DNA from: an uncultured Lysobacteraceae bacterium
GTDB lineage: Bacteria; Pseudomonadota; Gammaproteobacteria; Xanthomonadales; Xanthomonadaceae
Direction of reading: 5' to 3'
Length of the DNA: 64,000 bases
NCBI GenBank assembly: GCA_902825775.1
Contig: CADECF010000009.1
Span: 62,001 to 126,000 of the forward strand
The notes below the pieces were generated by a model that worked only from the letters and a program-made list of their open reading frames with translations, was not told the DNA's origin and ran no database searches. The position numbers and the translations under genes are program-made. This document shows, in pieces, positions 7,674-16,922 of the stretch; position 1 is the first letter of the stretch, and each line of letters starts with the position of its first letter.

Positions 7674-9548
7674 TCAGTGCTCCAATTCCGACCAGCGCGC
7701 GTAAGCCGCATCGAGTTCGGCCTGCGCGGCCGCGAGGCCGTCGCTGTGCGCGACGATGGCGGCGCCGTCGCGCTGGTAGAAGCCGGGTTCGTTCATTTGC
7801 GCGGTCAGCTCGGCGATGCGCGTTTCCAAAGCCTCGATCCGCGCCGGCAACGACTCCAGCTCGCGCGCGTCCTTATAACTGAGCTTGCGCTTCGATGGCG
7901 CTATCGGAGCCGGCGATGGCGACGGCGTCGGTGCGGCTTTCGCCGCGACGGCAGGAGCGGTCGCGGCGACCGGCCTTTGCCGCACCCAATCGCTGTAGCC
8001 GCCGATGTACTCGCCGACCCGTCCATCGCCTTCCATGACCAGGGTGGACGTCACCACATTGTCGAGGAAGTCGCGATCGTGGCTGACCAGCAGCAGCGTG
8101 CCCGGATAGTCGGCCAGCAATTCTTCCAGCAGCTCGAGCGTTTCGACGTCCAGATCGTTGGTCGGTTCGTCCATCACCAGCAGATTGGATGGCTGGGCGA
8201 ACAGCTTGGCCAGCAGCAAGCGGTTGCGCTCGCCGCCGGACAATCGCGTGATGGGCGCACGCGCGCGTTCGGGCGTGAACAGGAAATCCTGCAGATAGCC
8301 CAGCACATGCTTGCTGCCGCCGCCGACATCGATGAACTCTCGGCCCTCGGCGACGTTGTCCAGCGCATTCCAATCCTCGCGCAGCGCGGCGCGGTACTGG
8401 TCGAAATAGGCCACCTGGAGTTGCGTGCCGATCTTCACCTCGCCGGTAGCGGGCGGCAGTTGGCCGAGCAGCAATTTCAACAGCGTGGTCTTGCCGCTGC
8501 CGTTGGGCCCGATCAGGCCGATACGGTCGCCGCGCAGGACGGTGGTGGAAAAGTCGCGGACGATCGACCGGCCCGGATAGCCGAACGACACCGCCTGCGC
8601 TTCGATCACCTTGCGCCCGGAAGCGCCGGCCTGCGAGGCTCGCAGCCGCACGTTGCCGCTGGCTTCGCGCCGCGCCGCGCGCTCGCTGCGCATCGCCTGC
8701 AGACGGCGCACGCGGCCTTCGTCGCGGGTGCGGCGGGCCTTGATGCCTTGCCGGATCCAGGCTTCTTCCTGCGCCAGCAACTTGTCGAAACGCGCGTTCT
8801 CCTGGGCTTCGGCGTTCAGCCGTTCCTCGCGGCGGCGTTCGTAATTGGCCCAGTCGCCGGGCCAGCTGGTGACGCGGCCGCGGTCGATCTCGACGATGCG
8901 CGTGGCCAGCGCGCGCAGGAAACGCCGGTCGTGGGTAACGAACACCAGCGCGCCCGGCCAGCCTTTCAGGAAACCTTCCAGCCAGTCGATCGCTTCGATG
9001 TCGAGGTGATTGGTCGGTTCGTCCAGCAGCAGCAGGTCGGGCCCGGACACCAGCGCCCGCGCCAGCAGCACGCGCCGTTTCATGCCGCCGGAGAGGGCCG
9101 CGAAATCGGCATCGCCATCCAGACCCAGGCGCAGCAGCGTGTCTTCGACCTTGCGGTCCAGCGACCAGCCGTGCGCGGCCTCGATCCGGCCCTGCACCTG
9201 CGCCAAGGCGTCGGTATCGATATGCTCGGCATGGATCAGGTGGTGGTAATCGGCCAGCAGCGCGCCGAGCTCGCCCAATCCATCGGCGACCACGTCGAAC
9301 ACGCTGCCGGCGGCTTCCAGCGGCACTTCCTGCTCCAGCCGCGCGACCCGGCGCCCGCCCTCGCGGCGGATCTCGCCGTCGTCGGGGACCAGTTCGCCGG
9401 CCAGCAGCCGCAGCAGGGTCGATTTGCCGGCGCCGTTGCGGCCGATCAGGGCGATCCGTTCGCCGGATTCGATGGTCAGGTCGACGCGTTCCAGCAGCAG
9501 CGGGCCGCCGACGCCATAGTCGACGGCGTTCAAGGTGATCAGGGACAT
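7674..9548 (-). CDS. uup: ABC-F ATPase Uup
   Basis: A 624-residue ABC-F protein without membrane segments. Two nucleotide-binding domains are evident: first Walker A GRNGAGKS (residues 36-43) with LSGGMKRRVLLARAL and LLLDEPTNHLD, second GPNGSGKT with LSGGERNRLLLAKL and LLVMDEPTNDLD. A charged interdomain linker and a C-terminal coiled coil (ELESLPARIEALETRIAEL) identify Uup rather than EttA or YheS. Uup binds DNA and ribosomes and influences precise excision of transposons and ribosome function. The GST gene follows one base after the stop. The transcript is divergent from the small lysine-rich gene at 9621. Confidence 0.93.
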   Translation of the reverse strand: MSLITLNAVDYGVGGPLLLERVDLTIESGERIALIGRNGAGKSTLLRLLAGELVPDDGEIRREGGRRVARLEQEVPLEAAGSVFDVVADGLGELGALLADYHHLIHAEHIDTDALAQVQGRIEAAHGWSLDRKVEDTLLRLGLDGDADFAALSGGMKRRVLLARALVSGPDLLLLDEPTNHLDIEAIDWLEGFLKGWPGALVFVTHDRRFLRALATRIVEIDRGRVTSWPGDWANYERRREERLNAEAQENARFDKLLAQEEAWIRQGIKARRTRDEGRVRRLQAMRSERAARREASGNVRLRASQAGASGRKVIEAQAVSFGYPGRSIVRDFSTTVLRGDRIGLIGPNGSGKTTLLKLLLGQLPPATGEVKIGTQLQVAYFDQYRAALREDWNALDNVAEGREFIDVGGGSKHVLGYLQDFLFTPERARAPITRLSGGERNRLLLAKLFAQPSNLLVMDEPTNDLDVETLELLEELLADYPGTLLLVSHDRDFLDNVVTSTLVMEGDGRVGEYIGGYSDWVRQRPVAATAPAVAAKAAPTPSPSPAPIAPSKRKLSYKDARELESLPARIEALETRIAELTAQMNEPGFYQRDGAAIVAHSDGLAAAQAELDAAYARWSELEH

Positions 9549-9620
9549 GGGGATAGTCTAGCGGCGCACGGCCGCCCGCAGTACGCTTATCGCCGCCGAC
9601 CACCACTACCGGAGCGCGCC

Positions 9621-9722
9621 ATGGCCAAGGGCTTGGACAAGAAGAAAGAAGACAAGAAGAAACCCGAGAAAACGCTGAAAGAGAAACGCGCAGCGAAGAA
9701 AGAGAAAAAAGCCGGCAAATAA
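9621..9722 (+). CDS. lysine-rich 33-residue small protein
   Basis: A very small, strongly basic protein: 33 residues, almost half of them Lys, arranged as MAKGLDKKKEDKKK followed by PEKTLKEKRAAKKEKK. GGAG at 9611-9614 sits six bases before the ATG, and a perfect terminator hairpin incorporates its stop codon, so the unit looks real. The function is unknown. The composition suggests binding to nucleic acid or another polyanion (inference). The gene is divergent from uup, with 72 bp between the start codons. Confidence 0.7.
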   Translation: MAKGLDKKKEDKKKPEKTLKEKRAAKKEKKAGK

Positions 9723-9734
9723 GCCGGCTTTTTT
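9705..9734 (+). terminator. rho-independent terminator containing a stop codon
   Basis: A perfect 12-base stem, AAAAAAGCCGGC (9705-9716) and GCCGGCTTTTTT (9723-9734), closes the six-base loop AAATAA. The TAA stop codon of the lysine-rich small gene is in that loop (9720-9722). A T-run completes the signal. Confidence 0.88.
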
Positions 9735-9756
9735 CTTTGGGGGCCTTGTGAAGCGG

Positions 9757-9854
9757 CTTTGTGGGAGCGGCTTTAGCCGCGAGCTTCTCCAGGCAGATTG
9801 GAAGCAAGATCAAAAGATCGCGGCTAAAGCCGCTCCCACAAAGCCGCTCCTACG
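9757..9854. repeat. REP-type palindromic element with an extra right half-unit
   Basis: The arm TGTGGGAGCGGCTTTAGCCG at 9760 onwards pairs with its complement ending at 9840, and an additional half-unit AAGCCGCTCCTACG follows at 9840-9854. It lies between the small lysine-rich gene and the 3' end of selO. Confidence 0.88.
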
Positions 9855-9865
9855 AAAAGCAGCCG

Positions 9866-11422
9866 TCAGGAGCTGCAGGACAACATCGAGCAGCCGGCAC
9901 GGTCGCGCGCCCAGTCCGGCCTCTTGTGGGCGAAGGATTCGCGTCTGGGCTGTTCGTCGTACGGCCGCCGCATGACGTCCAACAGTTCGACGATGCCGCT
10001 TTCGTCGCCCTGCTCGGCCCGATCGATCGCCTGCTGCGTCAGATAGTTGCGCAGCACGTATTTCGGATTGGCGGCGCGCATGCGTTCGCGCCGTTGCTGC
10101 GGCGACAAGGGATCTTCGAGCAGACGGACGGCGTAACGCGGCAGCCAATCCAGCAATGCCGGCTCGACATGGCTGCGCTTGCCTTCGTCGTAGAAGGATT
10201 CGGCGAAAATCCCGATCTGCGGCGTTTCGGTATCGCTATCCGATAGCGCACGGAAGAACAGCGTCATGTCCACCTCGCCGTCGTGCAGGAGAGTATGCAA
10301 ATCGCGGGTCAGCACGATGTCCTCGTCGCGGCACTCGGCCAGGCCCAGCTTGCGCGCGACGTTGTCGCGATCGGCCTGCGTATAAGCCTTGGCGTAACGA
10401 TCCAAGCCCTCCTGCAGCGGTTCGACCGAGGCGAACAACGGCGCCAGCGCCTGCGCCAGCTTGCCCAGGTTCCAGTGCGCGATCTTCGGTTGCCAGCCGA
10501 AACGGTAGCGGCGACCGTGCGCATCGGTGGTGTTGGGCGTCCAATCCGGATCGTAGTCGTCGACCCAGCCGTACGGGCCGTAGTCGATGGTCAGCCCGAG
10601 GATCGACATGTTGTCGGTGTTCATCACGCCGTGCACGAAGCCAACCCGCATCCAATCCGCGACCATCCGCGCGGTGCGCTCGCAGACCTGCGCGAACCAG
10701 TCCGCGTAGAGGTTTTCGCCCTCGCCGGCGAGCCCGGGGAAATCGCGGCGCACCGTGAAATCGGCCAGTTGCTTGAGCAGGCCGACATCGCCGCGCGATG
10801 CGGGCAGCTCGAAATTGCCGAAACGGACGAACGACGGCGCCACGCGGCAAACGATCGCGCCCGGTTCCGGGCGCGGATGGCCGTCGTAGAACATGTCGCG
10901 CACCACGTCCTCGCCGGTGCCGATCAGGCAAAGCGCGCGCGTAGTCGGCACGCCGAGGTGATGCATGGCCTCGCTGCACAGGAATTCGCGGATCGACGAA
11001 CGCAGCACCGCACGGCCGTCCGCGCTGCGCGAATACGGCGTCGGGCCCGCGCCTTTCAACTGCAATTCCCAGCGTTCGCCGGCCGCATTCACGGTCTCGC
11101 CGAGCGAGATCGCGCGACCGTCGCCGAGCTGGCCGGCCCAATGGCCGAACTGGTGCCCGCCGTAGTTGGCGGCGTACGGTTGCATGCCTTCGGACAGAGC
11201 GTTGCCGCCGAATACCTGCGCGAATGCCGGCGTTGCGATTTCGGCTTCGGAAATGCCCAGCATCGCCGCCGTTTCGCGCGAATACGCGATCAACCGCGGC
11301 GCGGCGACCGGCTCAGGCTCGACGCTCGACCACAAAGCGCCGTGCACCTGGCGCAGGCGCGCGCCGATTTCCAGGTCGCCCGGCAGTTCGCGGATGAAGG
11401 CGTTATCGAAGCGCATGGGCAT
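9866..11422 (-). CDS. selO: protein adenylyltransferase SelO (YdiU)
   Basis: A 518-residue pseudokinase that transfers AMP from ATP to Ser, Thr or Tyr of target proteins, affecting the redox stress response. Diagnostic blocks are [46 protein letters not shown], and [23 protein letters not shown] with the metal-binding Asn and Asp. The protein ends in LSCSS, a Cys three residues from the end. That is where eukaryotic SelO carries selenocysteine, so this is the Cys form and needs no SECIS element. ATG codons at 11422 and 11416 are both possible. It stands alone, with its 3' end next to a REP element. Confidence 0.94.
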   Translation of the reverse strand: MPMRFDNAFIRELPGDLEIGARLRQVHGALWSSVEPEPVAAPRLIAYSRETAAMLGISEAEIATPAFAQVFGGNALSEGMQPYAANYGGHQFGHWAGQLGDGRAISLGETVNAAGERWELQLKGAGPTPYSRSADGRAVLRSSIREFLCSEAMHHLGVPTTRALCLIGTGEDVVRDMFYDGHPRPEPGAIVCRVAPSFVRFGNFELPASRGDVGLLKQLADFTVRRDFPGLAGEGENLYADWFAQVCERTARMVADWMRVGFVHGVMNTDNMSILGLTIDYGPYGWVDDYDPDWTPNTTDAHGRRYRFGWQPKIAHWNLGKLAQALAPLFASVEPLQEGLDRYAKAYTQADRDNVARKLGLAECRDEDIVLTRDLHTLLHDGEVDMTLFFRALSDSDTETPQIGIFAESFYDEGKRSHVEPALLDWLPRYAVRLLEDPLSPQQRRERMRAANPKYVLRNYLTQQAIDRAEQGDESGIVELLDVMRRPYDEQPRRESFAHKRPDWARDRAGCSMLSCSS

Positions 11423-11448
11423 GAGATGGGGCCTTACCGGCCGCGATC

Positions 11449-11478
11449 AACGTAGGGTGGGCCTTGGCCCACCATCGC
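11449..11478. repeat. short palindromic repeat CGTAGGGTGGGCC-TTGGCCCACC
   Basis: A small hairpin of the widespread 'GTAGGGTGGGC' type (GGTGGGCC/GGCCCACC) in the gap upstream of selO. No gene is seen in 11423-11541. Confidence 0.6.
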
Positions 11479-11541
11479 GACATCAAACGTTCGCCGCGAA
11501 CGAAAGGCGGAGCGACGACGACGGCGGCCCGAGCCCCATCG

Positions 11542-11694
11542 TCAAAACGGCCGAGGCAACGCGAGATACGGCGCCACCAGCCAATAGGCCCCGAACAGAA
11601 GCAAGGCCCACAAGGCGAACTTCAATACGAATCCGACCACTTTCAACGCGAAATACAGGATCACCAGCAGCAACGCGATTCCGACCCAGGTCAT
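11542..11694 (-). CDS. 50-residue membrane protein coupled to trhO
   Basis: A short hydrophobic protein, MTWVGIALLLVILYF followed by a second hydrophobic run ALWALLLFGAYWLV, giving two probable membrane helices with a Lys between them. The ATG overlaps the trhO stop as ATGA (11691-11694), a translational-coupling arrangement that strongly supports it being a gene despite its length. I do not recognise the family, and the function is unknown. Confidence 0.7.
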   Translation of the reverse strand: MTWVGIALLLVILYFALKVVGFVLKFALWALLLFGAYWLVAPYLALPRPF

Positions 11695-12452
11695 GCCCGC
11701 TCCAATGCGATGGAAGTCTGCGCGGTCGCCAGCGGCTTCATCGCCGCATCCAGCGCCACGCGCTCGTCGAACACGAAGCAGCGCCCTTCGTAATGCGCAC
11801 CGCCGACCTGCTCGAAATAACCCAGGATGCCGCCGTCCAACTGCAGCACATTGTCCATACCCTCGGCGCGCATCCACAACGCGGCCTTCTCGCAACGGAT
11901 GCCGCCGGTGCAAAAACTGACCACCGTCGCCGCGGACAGCGCCTCGCGGTGCGGCGCCAGCGCTTGCGGGAGGTCGGTGAAATTGTCGATCGGCAAGGTC
12001 AGCGCGCCGGCGAAAGTGCCGTAACCGACTTCTTCGCGATTGCGGGTGTCGAGCAGCACGACCGGCTTGCCGGCATCGTCGTGCCCCTGCGTGAGCCAGC
12101 GCGCGAGCTCGGCGGGCGCGACCGCAGGCGCACGCGTCGCCAGCGGCGAGGCGGTTTCCCGGCGGAAGCTGATGATCTCCGGTTTCACCTTCACCTTCAG
12201 CCTGGCGAAAGGTTGCGCGTCGCTTTCGCTCAGCTTGACGCGGAGTTCGGCGAATCGCTCGTCGCCGCGCAACCGGTGCAGGAAATCATGGATCGCCTCG
12301 GACGCGCCAGCCAGGAACAGATTGATGCCCTCGCCCGCAACCAACACGGTGCCGCGCAATTCGCCGGCTTCGGCCCACACGCGCACCTGCGCAGCAAGCG
12401 CATCGGGATCGGCCACGGGCACGAAGTGGTAGGCGGCGACATTCAGGACCAT
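11691..12452 (-). CDS. trhO: tRNA uridine(34) hydroxylase TrhO (rhodanese family)
   Basis: A 253-residue protein of the YceA/TrhO family, which hydroxylates U34 of certain tRNAs using oxygen-dependent chemistry. An N-terminal acylphosphatase-like domain (RGTVLVAGEGINLFLAG, KVKVKPEIISF) precedes a rhodanese domain with LLDTRNREEVGYGTF. The active-site loop is CTGGIRCEKA, carrying the essential Cys residues. GILGYFEQVGG is also typical. It heads a two-gene operon with the small membrane protein at 11542. It lies just downstream of the dimethylargininase gene on the same strand, separated by 36 bp. Confidence 0.93.
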   Translation of the reverse strand: MVLNVAAYHFVPVADPDALAAQVRVWAEAGELRGTVLVAGEGINLFLAGASEAIHDFLHRLRGDERFAELRVKLSESDAQPFARLKVKVKPEIISFRRETASPLATRAPAVAPAELARWLTQGHDDAGKPVVLLDTRNREEVGYGTFAGALTLPIDNFTDLPQALAPHREALSAATVVSFCTGGIRCEKAALWMRAEGMDNVLQLDGGILGYFEQVGGAHYEGRCFVFDERVALDAAMKPLATAQTSIALERA

Positions 12453-12488
12453 GCGGCTAGTTTACCGGCCCGCCGCGGCCGGCGCTGG

Positions 12489-13268
12489 CTAGGCCGTGAA
12501 TATGAGGCTGCAGCAAGTGGCGGCGCCTTCGGCTTTTTGCAGTTCCGACACGTCCACCGCAGTCACGGCGATGCCCGCCGCGCGCAAGCGCTCGCGCGTG
12601 CGGGGGAAGTTGGCCGGATAGAGCAATCGCTCGCCGACCCGCAGGGCATTGGCGGCATGCTCCTCGCCCGGATCCACTTCGACGATCTTGAAATCGGCGA
12701 ACGCTTCGGCATCCACCCATTCCGGCTGCAGCAGCACGGTATCCCCGGCGACCTGGGTGACGGCGGATTTCAGGTGAAGGCAGCCGCTGATCGGCACGGC
12801 CTGCACCCGGTAGCCGTAGTCGGCGACGAGTTCGCCCAATTGCGCGATGCCCGCCGCATTGCTGCGCTCGGATTGACCGACGTACAGCGTGCGGCCGATA
12901 CGCAGCACATCGCCGCCGTCGAGCGTCGCCGGCGTGGACATCGACACGATCGGCCGGTACTGCGCCAGCGCTTCGGCCACGCTCGGCGACTCGGCGCGCC
13001 GGGATTTCGCGCCGGAGCGGGTCATGACCGCGATCTCATCCAGCACGATCGCCATGTCCTCCACGAACACCGCATCGGGCAACGCATCTTGCGCCGCCAA
13101 AGAGACGACCGCGCAGCCCATCGATTCGAGGGCTTGCGCGTAATCGCGATGCTGGGCGGCGGCGCGCTCGACATCGATACGCGTGCGGGGCACGTACGAC
13201 AATTCGCAATCGCCCAACTTCGCGCTGACTTCGCGAACGATGGCGATCCGCGCGCCGGCCGACGTCAT
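12489..13268 (-). CDS. dimethylarginine dimethylaminohydrolase-like protein
   Basis: A 259-residue member of the amidinotransferase superfamily, DDAH type, converting methylated arginines to citrulline. Visible features are the substrate-binding block AVFVEDMAIV (Glu70, Asp71), LDGGDVLRIG, the catalytic His in GCLHLKSAV, and the nucleophilic Cys near the C-terminus in AATCCSLIF. The ATG at 13268 overlaps the stop of the M1 aminopeptidase gene (ATGA), so translation is coupled. Coupling a peptidase to an enzyme for modified arginine suggests use of protein breakdown products (inference). Confidence 0.88.
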   Translation of the reverse strand: MTSAGARIAIVREVSAKLGDCELSYVPRTRIDVERAAAQHRDYAQALESMGCAVVSLAAQDALPDAVFVEDMAIVLDEIAVMTRSGAKSRRAESPSVAEALAQYRPIVSMSTPATLDGGDVLRIGRTLYVGQSERSNAAGIAQLGELVADYGYRVQAVPISGCLHLKSAVTQVAGDTVLLQPEWVDAEAFADFKIVEVDPGEEHAANALRVGERLLYPANFPRTRERLRAAGIAVTAVDVSELQKAEGAATCCSLIFTA

Positions 13269-15010
13269 TTCTTGCCTGCCTTCTTGGCTTTTTCGGCCGC
13301 GGCCTTGTCGCGCGCAGCCTTGTCGGCCTTGAATTCGTCCATATAAGGCAAGGCGCGCAATACTTTCGAATGCGGATCGAGAGTGTAGGTGGCGCCGGCC
13401 GGCAGATCGACCCATCCCTGCCCGTTCTTCATCGCCACGACCCGGTCGCGGCCGTCGACGCGCACTTCGACCGGCATCGGGAAGGGCTTGTCGGCGGGCG
13501 TTTTCCAGCGCAACGCAACGCCTTTCGGATCGCGCGTGGCGATCAGTTCCGGCAAGGCCGCCTGGTAGAGATAGACGTCGAAGAACCAGCGGTAGTCGCG
13601 GCCGGTGACCTTGTCGACGATGGCGATGTACTCGGGCGTGCTCAGATAAAGCGGCTTGAAGTTGCCCGGCGCCGGCTTGTCGGTGCCGTACACCGCCTGC
13701 CGCGTGACCGCGAAGAAATCCCGGTCGCCGATCAGGTTGCGCAGCGTGTGCAGGATAAGCGAACCCTTGTAGTACAGGTCGTGCCCCGGCCCCGTGGCCT
13801 CGTCGTAGACCTGGCTGCCGGTCTGGCTCTTGCCGGACACGACCGGGAACTTGTTGATCAGATCCACGCGGTGCTTCATCAGGTTGGCGTAGTACTCCAT
13901 GTCGCCGCGCAGCCACTGCAGATACAGCGGCTGCATATAGGTGCCGTAGCCTTCGTGCAGCCACATGTCGTCCCAGTCGACGTTGGTCAGCTGGTTGCCG
14001 AACCATTCGTGCGCGAACTCGTGCTGCAACAGCCAGTCGTAGCCGTATTCGCTCTTCTTGTATTCGTTGCCGTAGGCGTTGATGGTCTGGTGTTCCATGC
14101 CCAGGTGCGGCGTTTCGACCACGCCCATCTTCTCGTCGCCGAACGGATACGGGCCGATGGTGGCTTCGAAGAAGTCGAGCATGCTCGGGAACTCGGCGAA
14201 CAGGCCACGCGCCTTGGCCGCATTGCCCTTCAAATACCAGAAGCGCAACGGGATGCTGTTGCCGTAACGGCTCTTGTAATTGCCTTCGAGCAGCTCGTAA
14301 GGCCCGATATCGAGCGCGATGGCGTACGTGTTCGGATCGCGCGCGCGCCAGTGATAGGTGCGCCAGCCGTCCTTCTCCTCCATGCCCATCGCAATGCCAT
14401 TACCCGCGGCTACGAGCGGCGCGGGCACAGTGATGTGCTGATCGACCTGCATCGGCTCGCCCTGCGGATGGTCGATGCACGGCCAGAACAGGTCGCAACC
14501 TTCGCCCTGCACCGCGGAAGCGATCCACGGCTCGCCGGTCGGCGCCTTGGCCCAGACGAAACCGCCGTCCCAGGGCGCGCGGTCGGCCACGTGCGGCTTG
14601 CCGGCGTAGACGATGCGCAACACCGCACGTTCGCCGGCGGCGAGCGGTTTGGGCAGGTCGACCGTCATGCGGCCATCGGGATTGCGGTAGTCGCTCTTGG
14701 ACAGTTTCTTGCCGTCGACAGAAACCGATTCCACCGCGTAGTTGCGATCCAACTCCACCACGAGCCGCGGCACGGGCGCCGTGGCGCGGAACGTCAGCGC
14801 AGCGTCGCCGCGCAGACTCTGCTTGGCCGGATCCACTTTGAATTGCAGGTCGGCCTTCTCGAACACCACCGCCAACTGCTCCGGGGCGCGCGCCGCGCCG
14901 GTGCTGCGCGTGAAATCGGTCAGTTCCGGCTGCTTGGCGGGCTGTTTCGCATCGGCGGCGCCGATGGCCAGCAATAGGCAGAGGGCGAGCGTGGAACGGC
15001 CTTTTTTCAT
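13265..15010 (-). CDS. M1 family zinc aminopeptidase, exported
   Basis: A 581-residue metallopeptidase with a Lys-rich signal peptide (MKKGRSTLALCLLLAIGAADA). The zinc site is complete: HEFAH at 330-334 and Glu353 in LHEGYG, the HExxH-x18-E spacing of gluzincins. The exopeptidase motif that is usually GAMEN is GMEH (304-307), a noticeable deviation that could alter specificity. DLFWPCIDHPQG is the usual upstream block. The enzyme removes N-terminal residues from peptides in the periplasm or outside. A Lys/Ala-rich tail ends the protein. The downstream dimethylargininase overlaps it by four bases. Confidence 0.92.
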   Translation of the reverse strand: MKKGRSTLALCLLLAIGAADAKQPAKQPELTDFTRSTGAARAPEQLAVVFEKADLQFKVDPAKQSLRGDAALTFRATAPVPRLVVELDRNYAVESVSVDGKKLSKSDYRNPDGRMTVDLPKPLAAGERAVLRIVYAGKPHVADRAPWDGGFVWAKAPTGEPWIASAVQGEGCDLFWPCIDHPQGEPMQVDQHITVPAPLVAAGNGIAMGMEEKDGWRTYHWRARDPNTYAIALDIGPYELLEGNYKSRYGNSIPLRFWYLKGNAAKARGLFAEFPSMLDFFEATIGPYPFGDEKMGVVETPHLGMEHQTINAYGNEYKKSEYGYDWLLQHEFAHEWFGNQLTNVDWDDMWLHEGYGTYMQPLYLQWLRGDMEYYANLMKHRVDLINKFPVVSGKSQTGSQVYDEATGPGHDLYYKGSLILHTLRNLIGDRDFFAVTRQAVYGTDKPAPGNFKPLYLSTPEYIAIVDKVTGRDYRWFFDVYLYQAALPELIATRDPKGVALRWKTPADKPFPMPVEVRVDGRDRVVAMKNGQGWVDLPAGATYTLDPHSKVLRALPYMDEFKADKAARDKAAAEKAKKAGKK

Positions 15011-15181
15011 GGGTGCGGTGTCCTGGCGTGAAGGTCGGGCATCGCGCCGCGGTAGCCCCGGCCCGCATGCCTATCCGGCGAACGATGTCATATCGCATCG
15101 CAAGCCACCACCTGCCTGAAGTCACGCGCGGCGGGCGCTGCGCCTACACTATGCACCGCTTTCCTCCGCAGAATCCGGCCC

Positions 15182-15736
15182 ATGGCGCTCAAATCCACCG
15201 TATTCCGCGCCGAATTGCAGGTCAGCGACATGGACCGGCACTACTACGGCACCCATGCGTTGACGCTCGCGCGCCACCCGTCAGAGACCGACGAGCGCCT
15301 GATGGTGCGCCTGCTGGCATTCGCCCTGTACGCCGACGATCGGCTCGAATTCGGCCGCGGCCTGAGCAGCGACGACGAGCCCGATCTCTGGCGCAAATCG
15401 CTGACCGGCGATATCGAATTGTGGATCGATCTGGGCCAGCCCGACGAACAGGACATCCGCAAGGCCTGCGGGCGCGCGCGGCAGGTGGTGATCGTCAATT
15501 ACAGCGGCCGCAGCGCCGATATCTGGTGGGATAAGAACGGCGCGTCGCTGGCGCGTTCGGGCAATCTGACGGTGATCGACATCGCGCCCGATACGGTCGA
15601 TGCGCTGGCCGCGCTCGCCGACCGCGGCATGCGCCTGCAGTGCATGGTGCAGGACGGCCAGGCCGAGATCTACGGCGAAGGCAGCAGCCTCACCATCGGC
15701 AAGCGCGTGCGGATGGCGCCGGACGCGGTGCAGTGA
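15182..15736 (+). CDS. yaeQ: YaeQ family protein
   Basis: A 184-residue protein matching the YaeQ family over its whole length: it starts MALKSTVFRAELQVSDMDR and contains HYYGTHALTLARHPSETDERLM and DEPDLWRKSLTG. The structure of YaeQ is nuclease-like (PD-(D/E)XK fold), but its role remains uncertain. E. coli YaeQ was once reported to relieve a defect of a hemolysin regulator. It precedes the flavoprotein genes by four bases, suggesting an operon. Confidence 0.93.
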   Translation: MALKSTVFRAELQVSDMDRHYYGTHALTLARHPSETDERLMVRLLAFALYADDRLEFGRGLSSDDEPDLWRKSLTGDIELWIDLGQPDEQDIRKACGRARQVVIVNYSGRSADIWWDKNGASLARSGNLTVIDIAPDTVDALAALADRGMRLQCMVQDGQAEIYGEGSSLTIGKRVRMAPDAVQ

Positions 15737-15740
15737 CGGC

Positions 15741-16922
15741 GTGAGCGAGACCTACGACGTACTGGTCATCGGCGGCGGCGCGGCCGGGCTGATGTGCGCC
15801 CTGACCGCGGGCAAACGTGGCCGGCGCGTGCTGCTCATCGAACACGCCAACCGCGTCGGCAAGAAGATCCTGATGTCCGGCGGCGGGCGCTGCAACTTCA
15901 CCAATACCGGCGCCGGACCGGAGAATTTCCTGTCGGCCAACCCGCATTTTTGCAAGTCGGCGCTGGCGCGTTATACGCCGGCCGATTTCATCGGCCTGGT
16001 CGAAAAGCACGGCATCGCCTATCACGAGAAAGAGCTCGGCCAGTTGTTCTGCGACGACTCGTCCAAGCAGATCGTACGCATGCTGCTTGACGAATGCGCC
16101 GCGGCGGATGTGCGCGTGGAGACCGGTTGCAGCATCGAACGCGTGACTGCCATAGAAGGCGGATTCGCGGCAGGCACCACGCGCGGCGCGTTCGCCGCGC
16201 AAAGCCTGGTGGTGGCCAGCGGCGGGCTGTCGATTCCCAGCATGGGCGCGAGCGGTTTCGGATACGAATTGGCGCGGCAGTTCGGCCATACCGTGCTGCC
16301 GACCCGCGCGGGATTGGTGCCGCTGACGCTCAGCGGCACGCATTCGGAACGGCTGCAGGATCTCAGCGGCGTGTCGTTGCCGATCGAAGCCGCCTGCAAC
16401 GGCCGGAGTTTCCGTAACTTCATGCTGATCACGCATCGCGGCGTCAGCGGCCCTTCGATCCTGCAGATCTCGTCGTACTGGCGGCCCGGAGACGACCTGC
16501 GGCTGGATCTGCTGCCCGGGCAGGATGCGTTCGCCTTTCTGCAGGAACAGCGCCAGGCGCGCCCGGCCGTCGAGCTCAAGACCGCGCTCGCCGAAGCGTT
16601 GCCCAAGCGCTTCGCGCAGCGTTTGTGCGAAATGTGGTTCGACAACAAACCGCTGCGCCAGTACGGCGAACGCGAGTTGCGCGATATCGCGAGCCAGTTG
16701 CGGAGCTGGCCGCTGGTCGCCAGCGGCACCGAAGGTTATCGCACTGCGGAAGTCACGCTGGGCGGCGTCGATACGCACGAACTGTCGTCCGCGACGATGG
16801 CGTCCAAGCGCGTACCGGGGTTGTACTTCATCGGCGAAGTGGTCGATGTCACCGGCTGGCTTGGCGGCTACAACTTCCAATGGGCCTGGGCTTCCGGGCA
16901 CGCGGCCGGAGAAGCGGTCTGA
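15741..16922 (+). CDS. NAD(P)/FAD-dependent oxidoreductase, HI0933/YhiN family
   Basis: A 393-residue flavoprotein. The N-terminal dinucleotide-binding motif is VIGGGAAGLMCAL, followed by IGKK-type block RVGKKILMSGGGRCNFTN, characteristic of the HI0933 (BaiN-like) family. The C-terminal block GLYFIGEVVDVTGWLGGYNFQWAWASG, seen in parts, closes the FAD site. The GTG at 15741 was chosen because it follows the yaeQ stop closely and begins just before the Rossmann strand. Its TGA overlaps the ATG of a second family member (TGATG). The substrate is unknown. Confidence 0.9.
   Translation: MSETYDVLVIGGGAAGLMCALTAGKRGRRVLLIEHANRVGKKILMSGGGRCNFTNTGAGPENFLSANPHFCKSALARYTPADFIGLVEKHGIAYHEKELGQLFCDDSSKQIVRMLLDECAAADVRVETGCSIERVTAIEGGFAAGTTRGAFAAQSLVVASGGLSIPSMGASGFGYELARQFGHTVLPTRAGLVPLTLSGTHSERLQDLSGVSLPIEAACNGRSFRNFMLITHRGVSGPSILQISSYWRPGDDLRLDLLPGQDAFAFLQEQRQARPAVELKTALAEALPKRFAQRLCEMWFDNKPLRQYGERELRDIASQLRSWPLVASGTEGYRTAEVTLGGVDTHELSSATMASKRVPGLYFIGEVVDVTGWLGGYNFQWAWASGHAAGEAV

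Noticed and set aside
7671-9722. Very long plus-strand reading frame opposite uup
   Set aside because: It is antisense to a clear ABC-F gene, with His/Gln/Arg-rich composition and no motif; only its last 33 codons from 9621 are a credible gene.
11166-13346. 726-codon plus-strand reading frame
   Set aside because: It runs opposite selO, trhO and the dimethylargininase gene and has the Arg/His-rich look of an antisense shadow in high-G+C DNA.
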